A stretch of DNA of 64,000 nucleotides from ASV31 sp965229765 (GTDB lineage Bacteria; Pseudomonadota; Alphaproteobacteria; Rhodobacterales; Rhodobacteraceae), in NCBI GenBank assembly GCA_965229765.1, contig CBDDJT010000002.1, positions 124,001 to 188,000 on the forward strand, read 5' to 3'. The position numbers were made by a program, and so were the translations under genes. This document shows positions 1-8,094 of this stretch, piece after piece. The notes beneath the pieces were generated by a model, which saw nothing but the letters and a program-made list of their open reading frames with translations, ran no database searches and had not been told where the DNA came from. Numbering within the stretch: position 1 is the first letter of the stretch; each line of letters begins with the position of its first letter.

Positions 1-2
1 TC

Positions 3-365
3 CGCGTGCCCGGCGATGGCGACCAACTGCTTCAGGTGTTTTCCAATCTCATCGAGAACGCCATCAAGTACGGCGGGGACACGGTCCGGGTCGCAATGAC
101 CCCAAGCGACTACGAACCCTCTTTGCGGGGCCCGGCCGTGCGCGTTACCGTGACCGACAACGGGGAAGGGATAGAGGAAATCCATCTGCCGCGCCTGACC
201 GAACGGTTCTACCGCGTCGACGGTCACCGATCGCGCGAAATGGGCGGAACCGGGCTGGGCCTTGCCATCGTGAAGCACATCGTCAACCGGCACCGGGGAC
301 GGCTGCGGGTGGACAGTGAGCGCGGCAAGGGAAGCCAGTTCTCGGTGATCCTGCCTGCGGCCTGA
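3..365 (+). CDS. Sensor histidine kinase, C-terminal part (PhoR-like), cut by left edge
   Basis: Only the last 120 or so residues are present. The frame is open to the left edge, so the GTG at position 6 is internal and not a start. The visible part is the HATPase_c ATP-binding domain that lets the kinase autophosphorylate: N box NLIENAIKYGG, G1 box DNGEGI, F box ERFYRVD and G2 box GGTGLGLAIVKH, in the usual order. The stretch HRSREMGGTGLGL is like that in phosphate-sensor PhoR proteins, but the sensor and dimerisation/His domains lie outside the window, so PhoR is an inference. No partner regulator follows; the next gene is a LuxR-type regulator after an AT-rich gap. Confidence 0.85.
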   Translation, partial: RVPGDGDQLLQVFSNLIENAIKYGGDTVRVAMTPSDYEPSLRGPAVRVTVTDNGEGIEEIHLPRLTERFYRVDGHRSREMGGTGLGLAIVKHIVNRHRGRLRVDSERGKGSQFSVILPAA

Positions 366-661
366 ACACGGATAGCTTCGGCGCACGGTCCATTAATCGC
401 ATAATCAGTATTATGTTAAGTATGCAACCGCGAAGACACAGTCGGGAAGTTTTCCCCGGGCACGGCAAGTGGATGCTGACACGACCCTAACCGCACATTA
501 ATTTTCCCGTCATATCAATTGCCTGCGTGGCCATCCTGTCATCCTGTCAAAGGTGATCGGCGATCGCGGCCCCCAAGCAGAATTTCTTTGGCTCACTGCT
601 ATCTCGACGACGTTCGCCCACGCCGGTTATTCTGTGCAGCAAGAAGGATACTAGGACACCC
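366..661. other. AT-rich intergenic region with inverted repeat
   Basis: No gene is visible here. It is clearly lower in GC than its surroundings. Positions 400-415 hold an inverted repeat with 6-bp arms CATAAT and ATTATG around CAGT; it could be a weak terminator or an operator. At 487-501 the minus strand reads TTAA-N7-TTAG, one base from the CtrA half-site pair TTAA-N7-TTAA. A short direct repeat ATCCTGTC occurs twice near 534-549. The promoter of the downstream LuxR-type gene should lie here, but I see no convincing -35/-10 pair. Confidence 0.4.
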
Positions 662-1396
662 ATGCTGGACTATGTCGAACAACTGACGCAGACGAACGAC
701 ATACACATGGCATGGAAAATCCACTGCGAAGCCATGGCCGGGTTTGGTTTCGACCGTTTGCTCTATGCCTGCACGCGGTTCGGCGATGCGGGACTGCGCG
801 GCTCGCCCGATGACTACCTCGTCCTGAGCAATCATCCCTCGGGCTATGTAGAGGGCTACATCGGACGCGGGCTCTATCGCGAGGCGCCGATGTATACCTG
901 GGCGCTGCGAAACACCGGGGCTTGCAGCTGGGGCAGCATCGACCCCGACGGCCTGTCCGATGGCGAAATGGCCGCCGTGACCTTCAATCGCGACTTCGGG
1001 CTTGAGGCCGGATATACGCTCAGCTTTCCGGTCTATTCCCCGATGACGCGCGCGCTGATCTCCATGGCCGCGCGCGAAGGTCTGTCCCAGCCGGAGCTGG
1101 ACAAGGTCTGGGAACGCGAAGGCCGCAAGATCTCGGCCATGTGCCAGGTGTTGCACCTGACGGTGCTGCAACTGCCCTACCCTGTTCGTCGTCCACTGAC
1201 CGCGCGCCAGCGCGAGGTTCTGGAATGGGTCGGCGCGGGAAAGACAAGCCAGGACATCGCCCAGATCATGGGGCTGACCGTCGCCACCGTGGAAAAGCAC
1301 CTTCGGCTCGCGCGGGAATCGCTGGACGTCGACACCACGGCTCAGGCCGTGCTGAAGGCTTCGCTGCAAAACCAGATCTTCCAGAAGTCCGCTTAG
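662..1396 (+). CDS. LuxR-family autoinducer-binding-type transcriptional regulator (solo)
   Basis: 244 aa. Residues about 15-160 look like the autoinducer-binding domain. Residues about 178-235 are a LuxR (GerE) helix-turn-helix, with LTARQREVLEWVGAGKTSQDIA and the recognition helix around TVATVEKHL. No luxI-type synthase is nearby, so it is a solo. Aligned on TraR, invariant Trp57 is Tyr62, Tyr61 is Tyr66, Pro71 is Pro76 and Trp85 is Trp90, but the AHL-contacting Asp70 position is Ala75. This suggests a ligand other than a classical acyl-homoserine lactone. ATG at 662 is preceded by AGGA. DNA-binding regulator by family; its targets are unknown. Confidence 0.85.
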   Translation: MLDYVEQLTQTNDIHMAWKIHCEAMAGFGFDRLLYACTRFGDAGLRGSPDDYLVLSNHPSGYVEGYIGRGLYREAPMYTWALRNTGACSWGSIDPDGLSDGEMAAVTFNRDFGLEAGYTLSFPVYSPMTRALISMAAREGLSQPELDKVWEREGRKISAMCQVLHLTVLQLPYPVRRPLTARQREVLEWVGAGKTSQDIAQIMGLTVATVEKHLRLARESLDVDTTAQAVLKASLQNQIFQKSA

Positions 1397-1412
1397 GCGC
1401 CGGCCGCGCTTT

Positions 1413-1441
1413 GGTCACGGGCCTGGTAACGGCCCGTGACC
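1413..1441. terminator. Hairpin between convergent luxR-type gene and tsf
   Basis: Perfect 11-bp inverted repeat, GGTCACGGGCC at 1413-1423 and its complement at 1431-1441, with a 7-nt loop. It lies between two convergent stop codons (1396 and 1461), so it probably ends both transcripts. The plus strand has only TTCG after the stem and the minus strand has AAAG, so it is not a textbook U-tract terminator. Confidence 0.6.
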
Positions 1442-1460
1442 TTCGATGGATAAAGCGGGC

Positions 1461-2333
1461 TCAGCCCTGGGCGGCCTTTGCCACCTCGGCGGCAAAGTCT
1501 TCCTCGACCTTCTCGATGCCTTCACCCACTTCCAGCCGGATGAAACCGGTAATCTGGGTGCCGGCCTCTTTCGCGGCGTCCGCGACGGTCAGGTCAGGAT
1601 TGATGACAAACTGCTGACCCAGAAGCGTGATCTCGGCCAGGAACTTCTTCATCCGGCCTTCGATCATCTTCTCGATCACCTGCTCGGGCTTGCCCGATTC
1701 CCGCGCGATGTCCATCTGGACCTGGCGTTCCTTTTCGACCACCGACGGATCAAGGTCGGCTTCGGACAGGGACGCAGGGTTTGCCGCGGCGATATGCATG
1801 GCCACCTGGCGCGCGAACCCCGCATCGCCAGTGTAGGCAACCAGCACACCGATCTTGCCCATGTTATCCCCGGCGGCGTTGTGAATGTAGCTCACCACGC
1901 CGTCGCCCGAGACTTTCGCCATGCGGCGCAGCGACATGTTCTCGCCGATGGTCGCGATCTTGGCGGTCAGGGTTTCGGCCACGGTCTTGCCACCGATGTC
2001 CGTCCCCGCAAGCGCCTCGACGTCCGCAGCGCCAAGGGCGGCCTTGGCGATGTCGGCCACCATGCCCTGAAATTCGGCGTTCTTGGCGACGAAATCGGTT
2101 TCCGAGTTCACTTCGACCGCGACACCGTTGCCGCCGTCGATGGCCACGGCCACAAGGCCCTCGGCCGCGGTGCGGCCCGATTTCTTGGCGGCCTTCGCAA
2201 GACCCTTGGTGCGCAGCCAGTCAACCGCGGCTTCCATGTCGCCATCGGTTTCGATCAGCGCCTTCTTGGCGTCCATCATGCCTGCGCCGGTCGCGTCGCG
2301 CAGCTCCTTAACAAGTGCAGCGGTGATTGCCAT
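1461..2333 (-). CDS. tsf: Elongation factor Ts
   Basis: 290 aa, full length for the family. EF-Ts is the cytosolic exchange factor that releases GDP from EF-Tu. The N-terminal UBA-like module reads MAITAALVKELRDATGAGM, and the EF-Tu contact motif TDFVAKN follows. A longer frame opens 10 codons upstream, but the ATG at 2333 is chosen: it starts the conserved N terminus and has a GAGGAG ribosome-binding site about 8 nt ahead. It follows rpsB on the same strand with an 86-bp gap that holds a strong hairpin, the classic rpsB-tsf arrangement. Confidence 0.97.
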   Translation of the reverse strand: MAITAALVKELRDATGAGMMDAKKALIETDGDMEAAVDWLRTKGLAKAAKKSGRTAAEGLVAVAIDGGNGVAVEVNSETDFVAKNAEFQGMVADIAKAALGAADVEALAGTDIGGKTVAETLTAKIATIGENMSLRRMAKVSGDGVVSYIHNAAGDNMGKIGVLVAYTGDAGFARQVAMHIAAANPASLSEADLDPSVVEKERQVQMDIARESGKPEQVIEKMIEGRMKKFLAEITLLGQQFVINPDLTVADAAKEAGTQITGFIRLEVGEGIEKVEEDFAAEVAKAAQG

Positions 2334-2365
2334 TCTCGGCTCTCCTCGATTTCGTATACCCATGT

Positions 2366-2390
2366 CCCGGCGCGGACTATCCGCGCCGGG
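2366..2390 (-). promoter_or_regulatory. Strong hairpin in the rpsB-tsf spacer
   Basis: Perfect 11-bp stem: CCCGGCGCGGA at 2366-2376 and its complement at 2380-2390 around a 3-nt loop. It lies between the rpsB stop and the tsf ribosome-binding site. No T tract follows on the minus strand, so it is more likely an attenuator, RNA-stability element or processing site that sets the rpsB:tsf ratio than a full terminator. Confidence 0.55.
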
Positions 2391-2419
2391 TATCGGTTTT
2401 GTGTCACTGGGCCGCGCGA

Positions 2420-3223
2420 TCAGGCGCCGGCAGGGGCCTCTTCGGCGGCCGGAGCGGCGGCTTCGGCCTGCTCTGCCAGCGCCTCTTCGGCAAAGCCCTC
2501 TTCCAGAGCACCCATATCGACGCCGGCGGCGTCAAGCTGCGCCGACATGCCGTCCAGCGCGGCACGGCTCACCAGATCGCAGTAAAGCGAGATGGCACGC
2601 GCGGCGTCATCGTTGCCGGGAATGATGTAGTCGACGCCATCGGGCGAGCAGTTGGTATCGACGACGGCAACGACCGGGATGCCCAGCTTCCTGGCTTCGG
2701 CGATCGCAAGGTCTTCCTTGTTCACGTCGATGACGAACAGAAGATCCGGCAGGCCGCCCATCTCGCGGATCCCGCCCAGCGAGGCGTTCAGCTTTTCGCG
2801 GTCGCGGTCGATGGACAGGCGTTCGCGCTTTGTCAGGCCCTCGGCACCCTGCTCCATCTGTTCGTCGATGGCCTTCAGGCGGTTGATCGACTGGCTGACC
2901 GTCTTCCAGTTGGTCAGCGTGCCGCCAAGCCAGCGATGGTTCATGTAGTACTGCGCGCATTTCTCGGCGGCTTCGGCGACCGAGGCCTGGGCCTGCCGCT
3001 TGGTGCCCACGAACAGGATGCGCCCGCCACGGGCCACCGTGTCGCGCACGACCTTCAGCGCCTGGTCCAGCATCGGGACGGTCTGGGTCAGGTCGATGAT
3101 GTGAATGCCGTTGCGGTCGCCATAGATGAATTCGCCCATGCGGGGGTTCCACCGCTGGGTCTGGTGACCGAAGTGAACGCCAGCTTCAAGAAGCTGGCGC
3201 AGAGTAAACTCTGGGAGCGCCAT
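2420..3223 (-). CDS. rpsB: 30S ribosomal protein S2
   Basis: 267 aa. Structural protein of the small ribosomal subunit. Signature stretches include LLEAGVHFGHQTQRWNPRM near the N terminus, LFVGTKRQAQ, and MNHRWLGGTLTNWKT. The Ala/Glu-rich tail is typical of alphaproteobacterial S2. ATG at 3223 (MALPEFTL) is chosen over an ORF start 15 codons upstream because AAAGGA sits just ahead of it and the family N terminus begins there. First gene of rpsB-tsf. The 219-bp spacer to psuK is divergent and should hold the promoter and any S2 autoregulatory leader. Confidence 0.97.
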   Translation of the reverse strand: MALPEFTLRQLLEAGVHFGHQTQRWNPRMGEFIYGDRNGIHIIDLTQTVPMLDQALKVVRDTVARGGRILFVGTKRQAQASVAEAAEKCAQYYMNHRWLGGTLTNWKTVSQSINRLKAIDEQMEQGAEGLTKRERLSIDRDREKLNASLGGIREMGGLPDLLFVIDVNKEDLAIAEARKLGIPVVAVVDTNCSPDGVDYIIPGNDDAARAISLYCDLVSRAALDGMSAQLDAAGVDMGALEEGFAEEALAEQAEAAAPAAEEAPAGA

Positions 3224-3442
3224 GAAAGGTCCTTTCCGGTTTGCGCCTTGGCGGGGCCATTCAAGCATATGCTCAACCGGCGGACCCGACGGGGATGTCT
3301 CCCCCGAGGGCCCAAGCCCCGCCTGTGAAGTGGCGGTCGGTTAGACGATCCAGCACCGCTTGGCAAGCCCTGCCGTGCCATCCCGTCCGCTCCCGCCGCG
3401 ATTAGGCTTGCCTGACGCAGGCTTGGTTGCCAAAAGCCGGGT

Positions 3443-4339
3443 ATGACGCGCGCGACCGACATCCTTTGCATCGGCTCTGTCCTGTGGGACGTGATCGGCC
3501 GCGCCGAGCGCGCGATGCAGCTTGGCTCTGACGTGCCCGGGCGGATCAGGCAAGAGCCCGGCGGCGTCGCGATGAACGTCGCCGTCGCGCTGCGGCAACT
3601 GGGACTGACACCCGCCCTTCTGACCGCGCTTGGCCGCGACCCAGAAGGTGCGGCGCTGATCGAGGCCTGCGAGGAACTGGGGCTTGTCACCGAATTCATC
3701 CATCAGGACGCGGGCCTGCGCACGGATCGCTACATGGCGGTCGAGGATCGCGGCGCCGTTGTCGGCGCTATCGCCGACGCCCACTCGCTCGAAGCTGCGG
3801 GCGACGCCATCCTTGCGCCCCTGACGGATGGTCGCCTCGGCAGCGCGCAGGCACCCTACCCCGGCACCATCGTGCTCGACGGCAACCTGACCACCGACCT
3901 CCTTGCCGAGATCGCGCGCCACCCGGCCTTCGCCGCGGCAGATCTTCGCGTAGTGCCTGCCAGTCCGGGCAAGGCGGAAAGGCTGACACCTTTCCTGTCC
4001 CATCACCGCGCCACGCTCTATCTGAACCTGACAGAGGCAAGCCTGCTGGCCGGGCGCGAATTCTCCGGATCGGCAGAGGCTGCGGCAGCCCTGATCTCTG
4101 GCGGCGCCGCGGCCGTCTGCATCACCGACGGCGCACGCGCCGCGACCCACGCCGCGAACGGAGAGCTGTGCACAGCCCTTCCCCAGCAGGTGACCGTGGC
4201 GCGGATCACGGGGGCGGGCGATTGCTTCATGGCCGCCCATATCGTCGCAGAGCGCAACCGCATGACGCCAGAGGCCGCCCTGTGTCAGGCGCTCCGCGCC
4301 GCGGCACACCATGTTTCAGGAGGCACCGTCATCCCATGA
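3443..4339 (+). CDS. psuK: PfkB-family carbohydrate kinase, pseudouridine kinase
   Basis: 298 aa ribokinase/PfkB fold. It phosphorylates pseudouridine to pseudouridine 5'-phosphate. The N-terminal glycine motif is at about 39-45 (PGGVAMN) and the second signature, with the catalytic aspartate, is TGAGDCFMAAH at about 256-266 (GAGD 257-260). The call from general PfkB kinase to PsuK rests on context: its TGA overlaps the ATG of psuG by 4 bp (ATGA), so the two are translationally coupled. No nucleoside transporter lies next to them. The ribosome-binding site before ATG 3443 is weak. Confidence 0.9.
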   Translation: MTRATDILCIGSVLWDVIGRAERAMQLGSDVPGRIRQEPGGVAMNVAVALRQLGLTPALLTALGRDPEGAALIEACEELGLVTEFIHQDAGLRTDRYMAVEDRGAVVGAIADAHSLEAAGDAILAPLTDGRLGSAQAPYPGTIVLDGNLTTDLLAEIARHPAFAAADLRVVPASPGKAERLTPFLSHHRATLYLNLTEASLLAGREFSGSAEAAAALISGGAAAVCITDGARAATHAANGELCTALPQQVTVARITGAGDCFMAAHIVAERNRMTPEAALCQALRAAAHHVSGGTVIP

Positions 4340-5250
4340 TCCCGCTGATCTATGCTCCCGAAGTGGCCGAGGCCCTGCGCGCCGGACAGCCGCTGGTCGC
4401 GCTGGAATCCACCATCATCACACACGGGATGCCGTATCCGCAGAACCTCGAAACCGCGCAGGCGGTGGAGGCAGCAGTGCGTGGCGCAGGTGCGGTGCCG
4501 GCCACCTGCGCGGTGCTGCGCGGCTTTCTCCACATCGGCCTGATCGACGCACATCTCGAGCGTCTCGCCAAGGCGCGCGACGTCGCCAAGCTGTCGCGCG
4601 CCGACATCGCGGCGGTCATCGCGCAAAAGGGGAGCGGTTCACTTACCGTGGCAGCCACGATGATCGCCGCGCGTCTTGCGGGGATCTCGGTCCATGCCAC
4701 CGGCGGCATCGGCGGGGTGCACCGCGGCGCCGAAAGCACCTTCGACATCTCGGCCGACCTGAAAGAGCTTTCCGAGACCCCGGTGACGGTGGTGGCCGCG
4801 GGCGCCAAGGCAATCCTCGACCTGCCAAAGACGCTAGAGGTGCTTGAAACCCTCGGCGTGCCGGTCATCGCCTTCGGACAGGATGCCTTTCCGGCCTTCT
4901 GGTCGCGCGATTCCGGCCTTCCGGCACCGTTGCGCATGGACAGCCCCGCCCAGATCGCGGCCGCGCACCGGACCCGCCGGGCCATGGGGCTTCCCGGCGG
5001 TCAGCTTGTGGCCAACCCGATTCCGGCCGCGCATGAAATCCCGCGCGACGAAATCGACATGGCCGTCAATTCGGCGCTCGAAGACGCCGCGGAGCGCGGC
5101 CTCGCCGGCAAGGACGTGACGCCGTTCCTGCTGTCGCGCGTATTCGACCTGACCGGCGGACGTTCGCTCGACGCCAATATCGAACTCGTGCTCAACAATG
5201 CGCGTCTTGGCGCACAAATCGCGCAACATATCGGCACGGCCAAGGCCTGA
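4336..5250 (+). CDS. psuG: Pseudouridine-5'-phosphate glycosidase
   Basis: 304 aa. Cleaves the C-C glycosidic bond of pseudouridine 5'-phosphate to uracil and ribose 5-phosphate, the second step of pseudouridine salvage. Family motifs seen: VALESTIITHGMPYPQN near residue 20, KGSGSLTVAATMIAA, ATGGIGGVHRGAE and VANPIPAAHEIP. ATG 4336 is used because it matches the family N terminus (MIPLIYAPEVAEAL) and gives the ATGA overlap with psuK; the open frame extends further upstream only as a shadow of psuK. Complete two-gene catabolic operon. Confidence 0.96.
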   Translation: MIPLIYAPEVAEALRAGQPLVALESTIITHGMPYPQNLETAQAVEAAVRGAGAVPATCAVLRGFLHIGLIDAHLERLAKARDVAKLSRADIAAVIAQKGSGSLTVAATMIAARLAGISVHATGGIGGVHRGAESTFDISADLKELSETPVTVVAAGAKAILDLPKTLEVLETLGVPVIAFGQDAFPAFWSRDSGLPAPLRMDSPAQIAAAHRTRRAMGLPGGQLVANPIPAAHEIPRDEIDMAVNSALEDAAERGLAGKDVTPFLLSRVFDLTGGRSLDANIELVLNNARLGAQIAQHIGTAKA

Positions 5251-5333
5251 TACCGCGCACCGCACGCAGGTGACATTGTGAGCCCCGCAAAAAGCCCCTA
5301 TCTTCACTTGGTGGCCCTTCCAGAAACATCGCG

Positions 5334-6083
5334 ATGACAAGACACCGGGACGACCCTCTTTCACACGAGCCGCACCATCGGCGCGGCTCCATGCTCAGCG
5401 GCTTGCGAAACAGCTTTCTGACCGGTCTCGTCGTGATCGCGCCCATTGGCCTGACGATCTGGCTGATCTGGACCGTCATCGGCTGGATCGACGGGGTTGT
5501 GCTTCCGCTGGTGCCCGGGCCCTACCGCCCCGACCGCCTGCTTGAAACGCTTCTGGGCTGGGAAAACACCCCGATCAACATCCGGGGCGTCGGTGTCGTT
5601 GTCTTTCTGCTGTTCACCATCATCGTGGGCTGGATGGCCAAGGGCCTGATCGGCCGCTCGCTGATCCGCTGGGGCGAGGGCCTTGTCGACCGGATGCCGG
5701 TGGTCCGGTCGGTCTACAACGGGCTGAAGCAGATAGCGGAAACCGTCTTCGCCCAGTCCGAGACGAATTTCGACAAGGCCTGCCTTGTGGAATACCCGCG
5801 CCGCGGCATCTGGGCCATCGCCTTCATCTCGACCAGTGCCAAGGGCGAAATCAAGACGCGCATCCGCGACGGCGCGGATCACGCCGACATGGTGTCCGTC
5901 TTTCTGCCGACCACGCCGAACCCGACCTCGGGCTTCCTGCTGTTCGTGCCGCGCAGCGACGTGATCGAACTTGAAATGGGGGTAGAGGATGCGGCCAAGC
6001 TGGTGATCTCGGCCGGCCTTGTCTACCCGAATTCCAAGAACCCGGGCGAGCCGCCGTCGCAACTGCCCGACGCCGCCGAATAG
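5334..6083 (+). CDS. DUF502 family membrane protein
   Basis: 249 aa inner-membrane protein of the DUF502 family; no biochemical function is established. Two membrane segments, about 28-50 and 84-103, are followed by a soluble domain with the family motifs RMPVVRSVYNGLKQI and FLPTTPNPTSGFL. The basic N-terminal stretch (HEPHHRRGSM) precedes the first segment. ATG 5334 has no clear ribosome-binding site; the internal ATG at 5391 (MLSGLRNSF) is an alternative start that would still keep both membrane segments. It stands alone, 83 bp after psuG and convergent with the patatin gene. Confidence 0.9.
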   Translation: MTRHRDDPLSHEPHHRRGSMLSGLRNSFLTGLVVIAPIGLTIWLIWTVIGWIDGVVLPLVPGPYRPDRLLETLLGWENTPINIRGVGVVVFLLFTIIVGWMAKGLIGRSLIRWGEGLVDRMPVVRSVYNGLKQIAETVFAQSETNFDKACLVEYPRRGIWAIAFISTSAKGEIKTRIRDGADHADMVSVFLPTTPNPTSGFLLFVPRSDVIELEMGVEDAAKLVISAGLVYPNSKNPGEPPSQLPDAAE

Positions 6084-6085
6084 CC

Positions 6086-7120
6086 CTAGCCGAACATCGC
6101 GTCCAGATCGATGGTCGAGGCCGTGTTCAGGCTGTCGAAATGGTCGTTCAGAAACCGATCGGCGGCCGTCTGCCCCGCCAGCTTCAACTGGCCCAGCACA
6201 CCGGGTGTGGGTACCAGCTTGGTGGCCACAGACAGCATCGTCATAAGCGCATCGTCGGCGATCATGTGCACCAGCACGTCCTTCATCGCACCCTTCCGGA
6301 TCGCGCCCTCGGCGATCAGGCGCCGCACGAAGGCGATGGCCCGCAATTCACGCAGCAGCGACGCGTTGAAGCTGATCTCGTTGATGCGGTTCTGAATATC
6401 GGGCGCCGACGTCGGCACCTCGGCCCGGTAGAGAGGGTTGATGTTGATCACAAGGATGTCGTCGGGCAGCGCAGGGTCGAACAGCGGGAACAGCGCCGGG
6501 TTGCCAGAGTATCCCCCGTCCCAGTACGCCTCGGCCGTGCCCGTCTCGGGGTCCTCGATCTCGACGGCCTTGAACAGCGTCGGCAGGCAGGCCGAGGCAA
6601 GGATCGCGTCCGTTGTGATCTCGTCGCCCGTGAACACACGGATCTTGCCGCTGCGCACATTGGTCGCGCCGACATAGAACCGGGGGCCGTCGTCGGCACA
6701 GACCGCGTCATAGTGGAACTGGCGCGCGATGCGTTCCAGCGGGTTCAGGTAGAACGGGCCATAGGCATAGGGACTGAAGACGCGCGTTGCCGTGTCGGCC
6801 ATCGCGAAGGACACGGAACTGGCCAGCGCGTCCGACATCAGCGCCGGCGGGGGCGCCAGCGCCGTCATCCAGCCCGACAGCCGCATGTCGCCTACCGCGC
6901 CGACCTGCGCCCAAAGCCAGTCGAGGTTCGCGCGTGCGCCGTCGCGCCCGCCGCGCAACAGCCCTGATTTCAGCGCGGCACCGTTCAGTGCCCCTGCCGA
7001 GGTGCCCGAAATCGCCGCGAACTCGATCCGTTCATCCCGAAGAAGCCGGTCAAGGACACCCCAGGTAAAGGCGCCATGGGCGCCCCCGCCCTGCAACGCG
7101 ATGTTGATACGCTTGACCAT
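6086..7120 (-). CDS. Patatin-like phospholipase family protein
   Basis: 344 aa. Patatin-like serine hydrolase expected to cleave acyl esters of lipids. Seen: oxyanion-hole motif GGGAHG (11-16), nucleophile elbow GTSAG with Ser41, and the catalytic dyad aspartate in DGG at 201-203. No signal peptide, so probably cytosolic or membrane-associated. It lies 39 bp downstream of bdhA on the same strand. This pairing with a 3-hydroxybutyrate dehydrogenase suggests a role near polyhydroxybutyrate granules or lipid turnover, but that is inference. GGTGAG precedes the ATG. Confidence 0.9.
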   Translation of the reverse strand: MVKRINIALQGGGAHGAFTWGVLDRLLRDERIEFAAISGTSAGALNGAALKSGLLRGGRDGARANLDWLWAQVGAVGDMRLSGWMTALAPPPALMSDALASSVSFAMADTATRVFSPYAYGPFYLNPLERIARQFHYDAVCADDGPRFYVGATNVRSGKIRVFTGDEITTDAILASACLPTLFKAVEIEDPETGTAEAYWDGGYSGNPALFPLFDPALPDDILVININPLYRAEVPTSAPDIQNRINEISFNASLLRELRAIAFVRRLIAEGAIRKGAMKDVLVHMIADDALMTMLSVATKLVPTPGVLGQLKLAGQTAADRFLNDHFDSLNTASTIDLDAMFG

Positions 7121-7159
7121 CTCACCATTCCAATCCGCACCGACAGGGCGCCGCAGGGC

Positions 7160-7933
7160 CTATTGCGCGGTCCAGCCACCATCGACGCTGATCGTCGTCC
7201 CCGTGATCTGGGCCGCGGCATCCGAACACAGGAAGGCCACTGTGCCGCCGATCTGCCCGACCGTCGCGAACTCTTTCGAGGGCTGCTTGGCCAGCATCAC
7301 CTCTCGCACCACCGTGTCGCGGTCCATGCCGTGGGTCTTCATCTGGTCGGGTATCTGCGCCTCGACCAGCGGTGTCAGCACATAGCCCGGACAGACCGCG
7401 TTCACCGTGATCGCGTCTTGCGCGGTTTCCAGAGCAACCGTCTTGGTCAGCCCGACCACCCCGTGCTTGGCCGCGACATAGGCCGACTTGTAGGGCGAGG
7501 CCCGCAGCCCGTGCGCCGACGCGATGTTGACGATCCGGCCCCAGCCGGCGGCACGCATCATCGGCACGGCGGCCGCGATCGTGTGAAACGACGACGAAAG
7601 GTTGATCGCGATGATCGCATCCCACTTGTCCATGGGAAACGCCTCGACCGGCGACACGTGCTGGATGCCCGCATTGTTCACCAGGATATCGCAGGCGCCC
7701 GCCGTCTCGATCAGGGCGCGCGCGTCGTCGCTCTTCGACATGTCGGCCCGGACATAGCGCGCCGTCACACCGTATGTCGCGCCGATTCGGGCGGCCAGCG
7801 CGTGATCCTCATCGCTGTCGGTGAACGAATTCAGAATCACCGACGCGCCCGCCGCCGCCAGTCCCTCGGCGACCCCCAGCCCGATACCCGATGTCGACCC
7901 TGTGATGACCGCCGTCTTGCCCGCAAGTGTCAT
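7160..7933 (-). CDS. bdhA: 3-hydroxybutyrate dehydrogenase (SDR family)
   Basis: 257 aa. NAD-dependent oxidation of 3-hydroxybutyrate to acetoacetate, last step of polyhydroxybutyrate use. Rossmann motif TGSTSGIG (11-18), NNAG at 86-89, and catalytic Ser139, Tyr152, Lys156 (YVAAK). The block YKSAYVAAKHGVVGLTKTVA and the C terminus ending ISVDGGWTAQ are typical of BdhA. ATG 7933 is chosen over a longer frame because AAAGGA lies just upstream and the SDR N terminus begins there. Upstream on the same strand is a separate candidate sRNA that ends in its own terminator, so bdhA needs its own promoter in 7934-8012. Confidence 0.94.
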   Translation of the reverse strand: MTLAGKTAVITGSTSGIGLGVAEGLAAAGASVILNSFTDSDEDHALAARIGATYGVTARYVRADMSKSDDARALIETAGACDILVNNAGIQHVSPVEAFPMDKWDAIIAINLSSSFHTIAAAVPMMRAAGWGRIVNIASAHGLRASPYKSAYVAAKHGVVGLTKTVALETAQDAITVNAVCPGYVLTPLVEAQIPDQMKTHGMDRDTVVREVMLAKQPSKEFATVGQIGGTVAFLCSDAAAQITGTTISVDGGWTAQ

Positions 7934-8012
7934 GGCGCATTCCTTTCGCTGCAATCGCGAAAGCACCATGCTGCGGATGCGCGGCAAGCCGCAAGACCCT
8001 GTCGCCGGAACC

Positions 8013-8041
8013 AAAAAAAACGCCGGCACAAGGCCGGCGTT
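8013..8041 (-). terminator. Intrinsic terminator on minus strand
   Basis: Read on the minus strand: perfect 9-bp stem AACGCCGGC / GCCGGCGTT with a 5-nt loop, running directly into a T8 tract (A8 at 8013-8020 on the plus strand). This is the cleanest intrinsic terminator in the window. No annotated gene ends at it, since bdhA starts downstream and the next gene runs the other way. This is the main reason for proposing a small RNA here. Confidence 0.85.
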
Positions 8042-8088
8042 CAGTTATTGAGGCAGGTTTCATACAGGCAAGAAACCTATCGAGCAGT
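8013..8088 (-). ncRNA. Candidate small RNA, about 75 nt
   Basis: A self-contained minus-strand unit: promoter-like TTGGAT-17 nt-TATAAA (8123-8095), then a stem-loop with perfect 7-bp arms (8055-8061 and 8072-8078, loop of 10 nt), a short single-stranded stretch, then the intrinsic terminator at 8041-8013. It has no convincing coding frame: the one ATG (near 8064) reads straight through the terminator hairpin. Two hairpins, an unpaired linker and a U8 tail are the layout of many Hfq-dependent sRNAs. Identity and targets unknown; the 5' end is estimated from the -10 box. Confidence 0.55.
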
Positions 8089-8094
8089 GCCTTC

